A stretch of 64,000 bases of DNA from Sphingobium fuliginis (GCF_004152845.1 NZ_SEON01000003.1:62001-126000); one strand, 5' to 3'. Shown: positions 6,859-15,539, counted from the first letter of the stretch. Notes: generated from the letters alone by a model not told the origin. Numbers and translations are program-made.

Positions 6859-7315
6859 TCCGGATGCCGTTTCAGATGATGACCATCTGATGCGGCTGGC
6901 CCCCTATTCCAAACAGCTCCGCGATGCCGAGACCAACGAATTTCTCGGTATTCTTGATATCGCGTTCCAAATCCGACCCGAAGACAAGGGCGGTCTATCG
7001 TGCACTTGGGTCGAGCACTACGGTGAAAAATCTCATGCGACATTATCCGTCGCTGCTCGCGCCTATCGAGATTCCCTCCCATCCAAGAAGATTGGTAATA
7101 CTGCGTATTTCGCTATGGGGACTGCTGGGCAGGTTCGGTCCAAATCTGCGGAGTATGGGAAACAGATTCGGATAGTCCATGCGCCAGACGGCCCCAACAC
7201 CGGACACGTAGAACTGCACCAGTTCAGCGATGAGGATCGACGCCTGCTCGACGCACTGGCGAGAGAGGTTTTTACTGAACACATCGCCGTCACAGAACTG
7301 GATATGCGGCCCTGA
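6842..7315 (+). CDS. Unknown protein, accessory cassette gene 3 (157 aa)
   Basis: The start is TTG 6842, six bases after GAAGG, inside the end of gene 2. The protein has a central SCTWVEHYG segment, AYFAMGTAGQVRS, then a conserved-looking IRIVHAPDGPNTGHVELHQFS and a final helix (EDRRLLDALAREVF). The IRIVHAP...H.E pattern resembles short unknown proteins that accompany gene-2-like partners in accessory regions. With overlapping starts and stops across 5441-7315, the three genes behave as one unit. Function unknown; a mobile-element-borne defence or toxin role is only a hypothesis. Confidence 0.65.
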   Translation: MSKNYSPDAVSDDDHLMRLAPYSKQLRDAETNEFLGILDIAFQIRPEDKGGLSCTWVEHYGEKSHATLSVAARAYRDSLPSKKIGNTAYFAMGTAGQVRSKSAEYGKQIRIVHAPDGPNTGHVELHQFSDEDRRLLDALAREVFTEHIAVTELDMRP

Positions 7316-7440
7316 GGATTATTGCCCTTATAAGGACTTCAACGGCAATCCCTCACCCGGTAGCTGATCGTTGCCCCGGCGTTCAACATAAACCGCGAAG
7401 CAAGTAGCAAGAAAGCGATCAGCGCGATTCCCGGGCGGCG

Positions 7441-7734
7441 TCACTGGCGCGAGTCTAGCCCTAAGATCAATCGGAGTGCCCGCGAAACGTTCTTATTGGT
7501 GATTAGCCAAGGGAAGACGGCCACCGCTGCCACGCCTGCGATATTGGCGGTCGAGGCTAGATAAGCAGCATCGAACAGGGCCGCCGCGCCCGTCATCGGT
7601 ATAGCGGCGACAAGGAAAGCAGCGCCGCCCAGCGCCACCAGCAGTGCGAGGGAAGCAATGCCTGCCTTCCACCTTTCAACCGCCTCTGCAACCTTTCCCG
7701 CATTCGCCTCGATGCCGCCTGAAAATTTGCCCAT
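7441..7734 (-). CDS. Small membrane protein (97 aa)
   Basis: The N-terminus is soluble (GGIEANAGKVAEAVERWKAG). Two hydrophobic spans follow: about residues 27-45 (SLALLVALGGAAFLVAAIP) and about 50-77 (AAALFDAAYLASTANIAGVAAVAVFPWLI), with a basic end. It is convergent with the accessory cassette and transcribed alone. In size and topology it could be a holin-like or superinfection-type protein, but no family is recognised and no endolysin is adjacent. Function unknown. Confidence 0.5.
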   Translation of the reverse strand: MGKFSGGIEANAGKVAEAVERWKAGIASLALLVALGGAAFLVAAIPMTGAAALFDAAYLASTANIAGVAAVAVFPWLITNKNVSRALRLILGLDSRQ

Positions 7735-7894
7735 GGTTCATTCCTCCCGGCCGAATTTCCCATGACTGCCGCAAGCTGACAAGCCCGGCAGCGGCGCTGT
7801 CCCGATCTGGCGCATGGGCGACATTTGGGCCTGCATGGCTACCGCCACGACTCGGCAGAAACCCCGATTTTCTTTGCTCCTGTATAACATGAGT

Positions 7895-7908
7895 GGTATT
7901 ATAATACC
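7895..7908. promoter_or_regulatory. Perfect palindrome overlapping a TATAAT box
   Basis: GGTATTATAATACC is a perfect 14-bp dyad that contains a consensus TATAAT (7900-7905). It lies about 20 bases before the ATG of a ribbon-helix-helix protein. This is the arrangement of an autoregulatory operator in which repressor and RNA polymerase compete. A TTGCTC sequence at 7874-7879 could be the -35 region, but the spacer is long (20 bp). Confidence 0.6.
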
Positions 7909-7926
7909 CGTAAAGGAGCATGCTCT

Positions 7927-8076
7927 ATGCGGGATCAGGTCCACACATCGCTTACCGCCTTCCGGATCAATCCGGCCTTGCTTGCCGCCGCCTCTGCAAA
8001 GGCGAAGCGGCAGGGGGTCAGCCTGTCCGAACTGCTGCGCCATGCTGTGCGCAAGGAAGTGAGGGACGCGGCATGA
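7927..8076 (+). CDS. Ribbon-helix-helix (CopG-like) regulator, 49 aa
   Basis: The frame runs from ATG 7927, after GGAG at about eight bases, to TGA 8074-8076. The product has a short beta-strand-like start (QVHTSLTAFRI) and two helices (PALLAAASAKAKRQG, VSLSELLRHAVRKEV), which is the RHH pattern with the turn GVSLSE. Such proteins bind palindromic operators as dimers and often repress themselves; a palindrome sits over its own promoter. It overlaps the next gene (ATGA). A solitary antitoxin is an alternative, but no toxin-like partner is evident. Confidence 0.7.
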   Translation: MRDQVHTSLTAFRINPALLAAASAKAKRQGVSLSELLRHAVRKEVRDAA

Positions 8077-8531
8077 TGGAACACTTCGAAGCCAATGCCG
8101 CCCTGGGCATGGAGGCGGTCCAACTGACGGCGGCGGCGGCGCGTGGAGACATCGATGCGCAGCGGAAACTTCGCGATTATGCGCTGGAAAGCATGGCCGA
8201 GAAGGTGGCGGCAAATGCCTTAGCCTATGCGCATGGTCATGCCGTGGAGGCGATGATCTGGGCGCGTCTTGCCGCTAGCCATGGAGAGGAAGAGGACGCG
8301 ATCCAGCTAACCGCCGCGCTGGCCTATCTGTCCGAATTTTGGGGGATGGACGGCGAAGGACAGGAATATGGCAATTTCCTGCTGGGGGAGGTCGTCACAA
8401 TTCTGGACGGCCTAGCGTCTCGCGGCAATGAAGATGCTGCGATCAGCCTCAATGCAGTTTCCGAGATGCTGAACCCTCGCATTTCCAACATGGCGAAGAA
8501 GATCAAGGAGACTGTTGATGCTGGGTTCTAA
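8073..8531 (+). CDS. Hypothetical protein, Sel1-like helical repeats possible (152 aa)
   Basis: The start is ATG 8073, coupled to the RHH gene. The protein is almost wholly helical, with repeated phrases such as AAARGDIDAQRKLRDYALE, AVEAMIWARLAASHGEEEDAIQLTAALAYL and LASRGNEDAAISLNAVSEML. 'A..G...A...L' periodicity recalls TPR/Sel1-type helical hairpins, so it may be a scaffold or interaction protein. It lies directly upstream of the virion-like genes with a 14-base overlap. No family assignment is made with confidence. Confidence 0.6.
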   Translation: MMEHFEANAALGMEAVQLTAAAARGDIDAQRKLRDYALESMAEKVAANALAYAHGHAVEAMIWARLAASHGEEEDAIQLTAALAYLSEFWGMDGEGQEYGNFLLGEVVTILDGLASRGNEDAAISLNAVSEMLNPRISNMAKKIKETVDAGF

Positions 8532-9642
8532 CGGCATTCCCATGGGCATTTTTGGCGCGCCGCAGATGAGGCAGCGTGTCAGTGGGGGTTATGGGATCGG
8601 CGCAGAGGAGCCGGGGCCGAAGGTTCCTTATGGCCTGCTCGCCAATCCCGCTTACTGGACTCCCGGAATCGGTGACGGCCAGCCCGGCGCAATGTCCGCC
8701 CCTTCGCCTGCTGATGGTCAGCGGGGGCCTGTATCGCTGATGCCGCTCGACATGCCGCTGCAAAAGCCCGTCCTTCCAGAAAACCGACCGAGACCGGAAT
8801 TTGTGCCCATGACGCCGCTGCCTGGCGTTAAGCCCAAGCAGCCTGCTTTCTTTGGCGAGGGTGGTACGGGCCGGAATATCATTGGCGCAATCGCTGATGC
8901 GATGCTCCAGATGAACGGAGCGCGCCCGATCTTCGCCCCAGCCATGGAGCGGAAGCAACAGATGGCCTATCAGCAGAGGCAGCAGCAGGCGGAATGGAAC
9001 CGGCAGGACGCGCAGCGGCAGCAGGATCACCAGTGGGCGGTTGAGGACAGGGACTGGAAGGCGAAGCAGCCTCGCTATTTCGCATCGGGCCGGGATCAGG
9101 TGGAATATGATCCTGCCACCGATGTTGCGAGGGTCATCTATGACGGCCCTGCCGACTTTGAGGAATATGCCGCCACGCTGGGACTCGAACCGGGAACCGA
9201 CGAATACAACGAGGCTGTGCAGGATTATCAATTGCGGGGTAATGGCCCGACCGCTCTTGCCGGTCGTAGGGAAATGGAAAATCTCCGCCAGGGCAACCGC
9301 GTCTCCATGGAGGGGATCAGGCAGACCAACCGCGCCGCGCTGCGGGGCATGCCGACCTATTCCAATCTCCATCCTCGGCCCGCTGGCGGTTCGGGTGGAG
9401 GGAACCGTGGTGGGCCGCCGCGTTCGACCGGGCAAGTCTATGCGCCGATCTTCGCGAAGGTGGCGCGTGGTGAACCCCTGACAGCGGGCGAGCAGCAAAT
9501 TTTCAACCTCTATGGCCGTGGCGGTCGTGGAACTGGCGGCAAGTCCGCAGGATCCTCGTCCGGTGGCGGCAATCCTGTTGCGACCGACGCCAAGGGCAAT
9601 AAGGTCCAGTGGGACGGCAAAGCGTGGAGGCCGGTAGGCTGA
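8518..9642 (+). CDS. Virion-associated hypothetical protein (374 aa)
   Basis: The start is ATG 8518; a TTG lies one codon earlier. The N-terminal third is Pro- and Gly-rich and disordered. The middle has a highly charged Gln-rich helix (KQQMAYQQRQQQAEWNRQDAQRQQDHQW), and the C-terminus is Gly/Ser-rich. The arrangement (disordered start, long Gln-rich coil, glycine tail) resembles internal or ejected proteins of podovirus-like particles. Its stop overlaps the ATG of the giant protein (TGATG), so the two are co-translated and probably assembled together. Function is inferred only from context. Confidence 0.6.
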   Translation: MLGSNGIPMGIFGAPQMRQRVSGGYGIGAEEPGPKVPYGLLANPAYWTPGIGDGQPGAMSAPSPADGQRGPVSLMPLDMPLQKPVLPENRPRPEFVPMTPLPGVKPKQPAFFGEGGTGRNIIGAIADAMLQMNGARPIFAPAMERKQQMAYQQRQQQAEWNRQDAQRQQDHQWAVEDRDWKAKQPRYFASGRDQVEYDPATDVARVIYDGPADFEEYAATLGLEPGTDEYNEAVQDYQLRGNGPTALAGRREMENLRQGNRVSMEGIRQTNRAALRGMPTYSNLHPRPAGGSGGGNRGGPPRSTGQVYAPIFAKVARGEPLTAGEQQIFNLYGRGGRGTGGKSAGSSSGGGNPVATDAKGNKVQWDGKAWRPVG

Positions 9643-12600
9643 TGGCTGGCGCACCTCCGCCGCCTCCCGGCTTCCGGATCATCGACCAGCCAGAACCGGC
9701 TGCGCCCAGCTTTGGCGCTGGTGTGCCCCCTCCGCCTCCGGGGTTCAATCTGGTGCCCACAGGCGAAGCCCATGACGGCGACACGTTCCGGCTCAACAGT
9801 GGGCAGAATGGCCGGCTGTTCGGCGCGGATGCTTTTGAGCTGGATCAGCAGGGCATGCAGGGCGGACAGCTTGTCCCGCTCGGCCAGCAGTCCCGCGCTG
9901 CGCTGATCCCCTATCTTCGCCCTGATGCGACCGTGACGCCGACAGGCTCCAGCACCTATGGGCGCCCGGTGGTTTCGCTGTCTGCTGGTGGCGCTGATGC
10001 TGGGCGGGGATTGCTGGATCAAGGCTTGGCGCTCGCTACGCCGCAATATTTGAAGGGCAGTCCGCTCCTTACGGACTACATGGAGGCCGAGCGTGGCGCA
10101 CGCCTCAACCATCGCGGGGCCTTCGCTGGCCAGTTTCAGAATCCCGCCGATTATCGGAAGGGGAAACCTGATCCTTGGGCGCAGCCGGAATGGCAGGACG
10201 CGCCGACGCCCGGAAGCCGCGCCGTGTTCTTCGATGATCCCACGCCCTTTCAAGGCCTGCGCCCGGAGATCGCGGAGGGCTATCAGAAGATTTGGACGGA
10301 CCCCAAATCCACGCCTGATGATCTGCTTGCCTATGCCAAGGCGAACGGCTTCATCATCGACCCTGAGACGACGCGCAAATCCTATGCGGAGCGTGCGAAG
10401 CGCGGCGCCGATCCGACCATCCGCTATGCAGCGGAGCCTCCCCGCCTGCTGACCAATCAGGGCGATGGCGCGATAGGTGCTGGTGTCCGTGGCCTGTCGG
10501 ACCCCATCAACATGCTTGATGAGATGGGCGGCGTAGTGGACTCGCTCGGCCTGACGCCGGGGCGCGAAAATGTCTGGGACAGCGATCGACGCTTCGCGGA
10601 TATCCTGCACAACAACATTGACCAGAACCGCAGCATCCTTGCCTATGACGACGCGAACCATCCCTATGCGCGCTTCGGCGGCCAACTTGCGAGCGGCCTT
10701 GTGCTGCCGGGTGCATCGGTGGAAGGCGTCGGCCTTGCTGCTGCCCGGCAAGCTCTGAGGGCGGGCGGATCGCGGTTCGCGGCGAAGGAAGCTGCACAGG
10801 CGGCGGCTCGTTTGAGGCTGGCGCAGGCTGGGGCTATCGAAGGTGGATTCGCTGGGTTCGGCTCCGGCGAGGGCGGCGTGATCGACCGTCTGCCATCTGC
10901 TGGCGTCGGCGCTCTGACAGGTGGCGCCCTTGGCTATGGGACAGGGGCGCTTGCGCAAGAGGTTGGCCCTGTCGCGCAGCGCGTCATTGCCCAGCTTCGG
11001 GGACAGAGCGCGGCGGATGCAGCAGCAAGCCAGCGGCCTCGCATCAACGTGCCGGAGATGCCTCCGCTGTCGGCCCAACCGACAGTGGCGGGCATGACGG
11101 CGGAGGGTGTTCCGCCCATGCCTTCTATCACCTCGCCGCGCCTTGTCGACCGCATCGACGTGAACGCAGGGCCGCGTCCATTGCTTGATCCCGCAACCGA
11201 GATGCAGCGCCGCGCTATGGCGGAGCGGGTGAACCCTGCTGACCTTCTGCCGCTGCCCTCCAATGTCGTTGCCAGCCAGGAAGAGGCCGCATCGATCGGT
11301 GCCGGGCTATATCCCACCATCAAGGCGCCTAATGAAGCATCGGCGCTGGAAAGCCGCATGTTGCCGCGTGGCGACGATCCGGGGCGGATGTTGCCGAAGC
11401 GCGGCCCTGCCGATCTTGTCACCTTCCTGCGCAGCCAAGGCGGCGTGATCGATCAGGGCGGCGAACTGCGGGCCTTGGGGATCACGGACAACGCCGGGCG
11501 CGATCTGGACTTTTCACGCGGGGAACAGCGCTTCGGCAGGCTGGTGGACAATGAGAACGGCATGCCGCTCGATCAGGCGGCGGACCTTGCATGGCGTTCG
11601 GGCTATTTCCCCGACCATGCGGAGCGCCCAACCATCGGGGAATTTCTCGATGCGGTCGACAACACGAACCGGGGCGTCAATCGGTCTTTCCGTCCTGATG
11701 ATCTGGCGGAGGTCGACGCCTTCAACGCTGCCCGCGATCAGCGGTTTGCGGTCGAACGGGCGAGGGATCGGGGGACGCCCCTTGCGGAGGATCGCGGCCA
11801 GCCCGTCAGCATGGACGATCTGGAGGCGAACCAGCCGCCGCTGTCGGCCTATGAGGAATGGGGCGATCAGGCTCCGGACTTCGCGGGCAACATCCGCCTG
11901 TCGAAGCTGGACAGCCCACAATCCATCCAGCGGGCGTTGAGCCAGGTCGATCGCATGACGGGTGGATTCGACGCCGCCCGCCGCGGTCGCATCACTCAGG
12001 CTGAGACGCAGAGCCTTGCCGATGAATTGGGCATGACGCCCGACCAGTTGCTATCGCGGCGCAAGGGGCAGGCATTCAACGCGGAGGAGGCATTGGCCGC
12101 CCGTCAAATCCTCGCCAAGTCGGGCAACGAACTCGTGAACATGGCGCGGCGAATCCAGCGGATGGACGATCCCGGCGAAGAGGCGCTATCTGCCTTCCGG
12201 CAAGCGCTGGTCCGTCACGTTGCCATTCAGGAGCAGATTGCCGGGGCGACGGCGGAAGCGGGTCGCACGCTCGCGCAGTTCCGCATGGTGGCCGATGGCC
12301 GCAACGTGCGCGGCAATGTCCTCAACGCCCTGTCGGAAGGTGGCGGGGGCAAGGATCGTCTAAAGGATGCCGCCGACCTGATCCTTGAAGGCGACAAGAC
12401 CGATCCGGGTTCAGTGAACCGCGCCGCTCGCGATGCGCTCAAGCCGGGATGGGGCGACAAGTTCAAGGAACTGTGGATCAACTCGCTTCTGTCGGGGCCG
12501 CAAACGCATGTGGTCAATGCCGTGTCCAACACCATGACGGCGCTTGCGCAGATTCCGGAGCATGCCATTGCCGCGTCCTTCGGCGGCGTCCGCAATCTGG

Positions 12601-14120
12601 CGGCGCGGGGCAAGGTTGCTGACCGTGTGCTGTTCTCCGAATTGGGGGCGCGATCGGTCGGGCTGATCCAGGGCGTGAAGGATGGATTGCGACAGGCGGC
12701 GCGTACCCTGCGGACGGGCGAGGCGTCGGACTTCGCGGGGAAGGTCGATACCGTGCATCAGGACGCCATCAGCGGCGTGAAAGGCAAGATCATCCGCACG
12801 CCCACGCGGCTCCTGTCCTCGGCGGACGAGCTATATAAGGCGATGGCGCGGCGGATGGAATTGAACGGGCTTGCCGTCCGGAAGGCCGCGGCGGAAGGGT
12901 TGCGGGGTGACGCGGGCAAGCGCCGAGCTGCTGAACTGGTCGCGAATCCTACCGATGAAATGCTGGAGCAGGCATTCGATTATGGCCGCTATCTGACCTT
13001 CCAGCGCCCGCTGGGTAAGGTGGGCAGGGCCGCCACGATGTTGAGCAATTCCAGCCCGGTCATGAAGATGGTTCTGCCGTTCGTGCGGACGCCTACCAAT
13101 CTCCTGAAATTCTCGCTGGAGCGCTCACCCGCTGCGCCGCTGCTGTCGGAATGGCGGCGCGACTTCCGCGCAGGCGGGGCGAAGCGCGATCTTGCTGTTG
13201 CCCGCGCCATGGTAGGATCGGGTGTCGGCGCGCTGGTGATGGAACTGGCTTCGCAGGGGCTTGTGACCGGCAACGGCCCAGCCGACGAAAAGGCCCGCGC
13301 CCTGATGCTTGCAGATGGCTGGCAACCCTACTCCATCAAGATCGGGGACGAATATCTGAGCTATCAGCGCCTCGATCCCTTCGCCTCCACCCTCGGCGTG
13401 GCGGCGGGAATGGTCGAGCTGCAGGATCACATGACCGAGAAGCAGCGCGAGGACGTGGCCCTGCTGGTGACGGCCTCTGTCATGCAGAATCTTTCCAGCA
13501 AGACTTGGCTTTCCGGGCTGGGCGATCTGGTGGACGCGGTGAACGATCCGGGCCGCTATGCCAATAGCTGGATGAAGCGCACGGCGGGTTCGCTGGCCGT
13601 GCCAGCCGGCGTCGCACAGTTGGCGCGGACGGCTGATCCGACGCTCCGGGAGGCGGACACGATCCTTGATGCTGTGCGCCGCCGCGTGCCTGGCATGTCG
13701 CAGTCCCTGCCGGTGCAGCGGGACGTGTGGGGCCGTCCTGTCACCAGCGAAGGCGGGGTTGGTCCTGATATCGTGTCGCCCGTCTGGCTTTCGACGCGCC
13801 AAGGCGATCCGGTCAACAATGCCCTGCTGAATGCCGATGTCACTGTGCCGTCCTTCGTCCGCAAGGACATGACGCCAGAAGAATATGGGCGGTTCCGGGA
13901 GATGGCTGGCGCGACCAGCTACAATGACATTGCCGGGCTGATCGGTTCGCCGGATTGGACGGCGATGCCGGGTGACGATCAGCAGGAGGCTGTGAACAAG
14001 ATCGTCAAGGCGGCCCGGAAGCTGGCGAAGGAGAATATGGGCGTCGGTGCGGGATCTATTCCGCCACCCCCTCCGGGCTTCTCGATCCCTCCGCCGCCAC
14101 CTGGATTCACGATCCAATGA
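9642..14120 (+). CDS. Giant virion-like protein with N-terminal SNase-type nuclease domain (1492 aa)
   Basis: A staphylococcal-nuclease-like domain covers about residues 38-170. The expected catalytic residues are visible: DGDT (D47), R58 in RLFG, D63 and E66 in ADAFE, and R108 in YGRPV. PPPPPGF repeats flank the N-terminus (residues 5-11 and 29-35) and recur twice at the very C-terminus. The long middle is Ala/Gly-rich with hydrophobic patches (about residues 345-445), followed by helical regions, as in ejected internal virion proteins. It could travel with phage DNA into the host. SNase activity is predicted from the residues, whereas an ejection role is inferred from size and position. Confidence 0.65.
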   Translation: MAGAPPPPPGFRIIDQPEPAAPSFGAGVPPPPPGFNLVPTGEAHDGDTFRLNSGQNGRLFGADAFELDQQGMQGGQLVPLGQQSRAALIPYLRPDATVTPTGSSTYGRPVVSLSAGGADAGRGLLDQGLALATPQYLKGSPLLTDYMEAERGARLNHRGAFAGQFQNPADYRKGKPDPWAQPEWQDAPTPGSRAVFFDDPTPFQGLRPEIAEGYQKIWTDPKSTPDDLLAYAKANGFIIDPETTRKSYAERAKRGADPTIRYAAEPPRLLTNQGDGAIGAGVRGLSDPINMLDEMGGVVDSLGLTPGRENVWDSDRRFADILHNNIDQNRSILAYDDANHPYARFGGQLASGLVLPGASVEGVGLAAARQALRAGGSRFAAKEAAQAAARLRLAQAGAIEGGFAGFGSGEGGVIDRLPSAGVGALTGGALGYGTGALAQEVGPVAQRVIAQLRGQSAADAAASQRPRINVPEMPPLSAQPTVAGMTAEGVPPMPSITSPRLVDRIDVNAGPRPLLDPATEMQRRAMAERVNPADLLPLPSNVVASQEEAASIGAGLYPTIKAPNEASALESRMLPRGDDPGRMLPKRGPADLVTFLRSQGGVIDQGGELRALGITDNAGRDLDFSRGEQRFGRLVDNENGMPLDQAADLAWRSGYFPDHAERPTIGEFLDAVDNTNRGVNRSFRPDDLAEVDAFNAARDQRFAVERARDRGTPLAEDRGQPVSMDDLEANQPPLSAYEEWGDQAPDFAGNIRLSKLDSPQSIQRALSQVDRMTGGFDAARRGRITQAETQSLADELGMTPDQLLSRRKGQAFNAEEALAARQILAKSGNELVNMARRIQRMDDPGEEALSAFRQALVRHVAIQEQIAGATAEAGRTLAQFRMVADGRNVRGNVLNALSEGGGGKDRLKDAADLILEGDKTDPGSVNRAARDALKPGWGDKFKELWINSLLSGPQTHVVNAVSNTMTALAQIPEHAIAASFGGVRNLAARGKVADRVLFSELGARSVGLIQGVKDGLRQAARTLRTGEASDFAGKVDTVHQDAISGVKGKIIRTPTRLLSSADELYKAMARRMELNGLAVRKAAAEGLRGDAGKRRAAELVANPTDEMLEQAFDYGRYLTFQRPLGKVGRAATMLSNSSPVMKMVLPFVRTPTNLLKFSLERSPAAPLLSEWRRDFRAGGAKRDLAVARAMVGSGVGALVMELASQGLVTGNGPADEKARALMLADGWQPYSIKIGDEYLSYQRLDPFASTLGVAAGMVELQDHMTEKQREDVALLVTASVMQNLSSKTWLSGLGDLVDAVNDPGRYANSWMKRTAGSLAVPAGVAQLARTADPTLREADTILDAVRRRVPGMSQSLPVQRDVWGRPVTSEGGVGPDIVSPVWLSTRQGDPVNNALLNADVTVPSFVRKDMTPEEYGRFREMAGATSYNDIAGLIGSPDWTAMPGDDQQEAVNKIVKAARKLAKENMGVGAGSIPPPPPGFSIPPPPPGFTIQ

Positions 14121-14155
14121 GTCCAGTTCAATTGGACACCCAGAGGGCAAGGCAA

Positions 14156-14362
14156 ATGACAGGATTTGAAAAGACAGGGCACTGGTCGGACTGCGCAGTA
14201 AATAGCGGACCCGCGCTGCCGATTGGGGAATGCGACTGCGGCGGGTTAGACCTGACAGCGTATCAGCGCTATGTTGCTGTCACCTCGCTTGTACCCGATC
14301 CTCGGAGCCTCGCTGTGTTCATCAAGAATGGCGTACTGCCAAGTCCGATCGAGGCGGAATAG
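14156..14362 (+). CDS. Small phage protein with HWSDCAV...CDC motif (68 aa)
   Basis: The start is ATG 14156; an earlier ATG at 14117 would overlap the giant gene. The N-terminal half TGHWSDCAVNSGPAL, ECDCGG matches a motif common in short phage proteins and could bind a metal through Cys/His. The C-terminal half lies antisense to the minus-strand gene at 14246-14542, so one of the two tails may be spurious. Function unknown. Confidence 0.45.
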   Translation: MTGFEKTGHWSDCAVNSGPALPIGECDCGGLDLTAYQRYVAVTSLVPDPRSLAVFIKNGVLPSPIEAE

Positions 14363-14542
14363 CCGCCACGCGCTGGGATTGTTGCTGCGACTTCCTCCGC
14401 GAACTTGCCAAGCCCTCATGATCGGGTTGCCGTCTTCGCTTGTTCCAACGGTGTGAACCTCAACGACCCTTGTATACCCGCCATATGTAATAGCGAGCCG
14501 CTTGCCATTGTTCAGCGCCTCGCATGCTACATGCCACCACAT
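14246..14542 (-). CDS. WYL-like small protein (98 aa)
   Basis: The start is ATG 14542, preceded by GGGGGA at about six bases; a TTG further upstream is less likely. The sequence (ALNNGKRLAITYGGYTRVVEVHTVG, AWQVRGGS, WRLFRLDRTWQYAIL, GYKRGD) has the layout of a free-standing WYL-type domain, as in transcriptional regulators that sense ligands or nucleic acid. It faces the plus-strand neighbours and overlaps one convergently by 117 bases. It could regulate accessory genes at the prophage edge; no HTH is attached. Confidence 0.6.
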   Translation of the reverse strand: MWWHVACEALNNGKRLAITYGGYTRVVEVHTVGTSEDGNPIMRAWQVRGGSRSNNPSAWRLFRLDRTWQYAILDEHSEAPRIGYKRGDSNIALIRCQV

Positions 14543-14690
14543 ATCAGTCCCCCGAATCGCCCCGCCATTACGGCAGAGGAACAACCGGGAGTCGAGTCAG
14601 CCATGCGATGGGGCGCCCTGCGCTGCGTTCAAGCTAATTCCGCTAGCGAAAGGACTCCACAAACCAGGAGTGAACGGGCACGACCATTCG

Positions 14691-15539
14691 ATGACCCGAA
14701 TCGGAATTTGGCAAAATATTCTGGCCGAAAACTGGCACGCGACGAACGCAGCGCTAGGCCTCGCTAAGTTTAAGCAGGTGGTGCCAGCTATACTTCTTTT
14801 CCTCATATATGTTGTTCTGATTTGGACGCAGATCAGCCCGGAAGAGGCTGTGATGGAAATGAACCTACGGTCACTCGCTATCTGGGCCGTAATCGCCCTT
14901 TACCCACTATATTTCATGCTACGCCTCTTCATCACCCTGCCGGAGAGAGAGGTGAGGCTACAGACGCGCATCGCTCGCTTCAGGGAACGCCTTACGCCAA
15001 AGCTGCGCGTTGAGGCGGCACATGACGGCAAACCGTCGCGGTTTAATGTCGGCAACACAGTGATGATGGCGAGTGGCGATTTTCAGAGCAACGTGAGGGG
15101 CTACGACGATCTCATTTGCCTTAATGTATTCAATGATTCCGAACGCTCCACCGACATTTGTGATGCATATATCATTGAAATGCAGGGCGATAACGGAAAC
15201 TTTGTTACGGACCCTATTCGTCTTTGGTGGAGAGGAATTGGAGAAAAGGATGGAGACTGGGCGACAATTCCATCCCACACTGTGAGAACGCTTAAGATGT
15301 TCAAGAATACACAGCGTGATTTTTACTTCGCATCAGAGAATCTTCCGATTGAGTATGTGCACTTCTTCGCAAATGGAAAAATATTCACAGGAAGTATCGC
15401 GCTACAGGACCGATACTATTCTTCATTAATATTGCGATTTGAATTAGATTTATCGGCCGAACCCTATCTAAAAATCTTGGGAATTAAAGAAGCGATGCCA
15501 CTCTCACCTAAAGACATCGAGGCTGAAAAGCCGGACTAG
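14691..15539 (+). CDS. Two-span membrane protein with large soluble C-terminal domain (282 aa)
   Basis: The start is ATG 14691; the upstream extension lacks coding character. Two transmembrane helices lie near residues 29-47 (VVPAILLFLIYVVLIWTQI) and 59-80 (LAIWAVIALYPLYFMLRLFITL). A 200-residue, beta-rich soluble region follows (DLICLNVFNDSE, DPIRLWWRGIG, REDFY-like FYFASENLP, SLILRFELDL). The 3' half is notably AT-rich compared with the phage core, suggesting a recently acquired accessory gene near the attachment end. The 2TM-plus-beta shape is seen in some defence effectors, but I recognise no family here. Confidence 0.6.
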   Translation: MTRIGIWQNILAENWHATNAALGLAKFKQVVPAILLFLIYVVLIWTQISPEEAVMEMNLRSLAIWAVIALYPLYFMLRLFITLPEREVRLQTRIARFRERLTPKLRVEAAHDGKPSRFNVGNTVMMASGDFQSNVRGYDDLICLNVFNDSERSTDICDAYIIEMQGDNGNFVTDPIRLWWRGIGEKDGDWATIPSHTVRTLKMFKNTQRDFYFASENLPIEYVHFFANGKIFTGSIALQDRYYSSLILRFELDLSAEPYLKILGIKEAMPLSPKDIEAEKPD

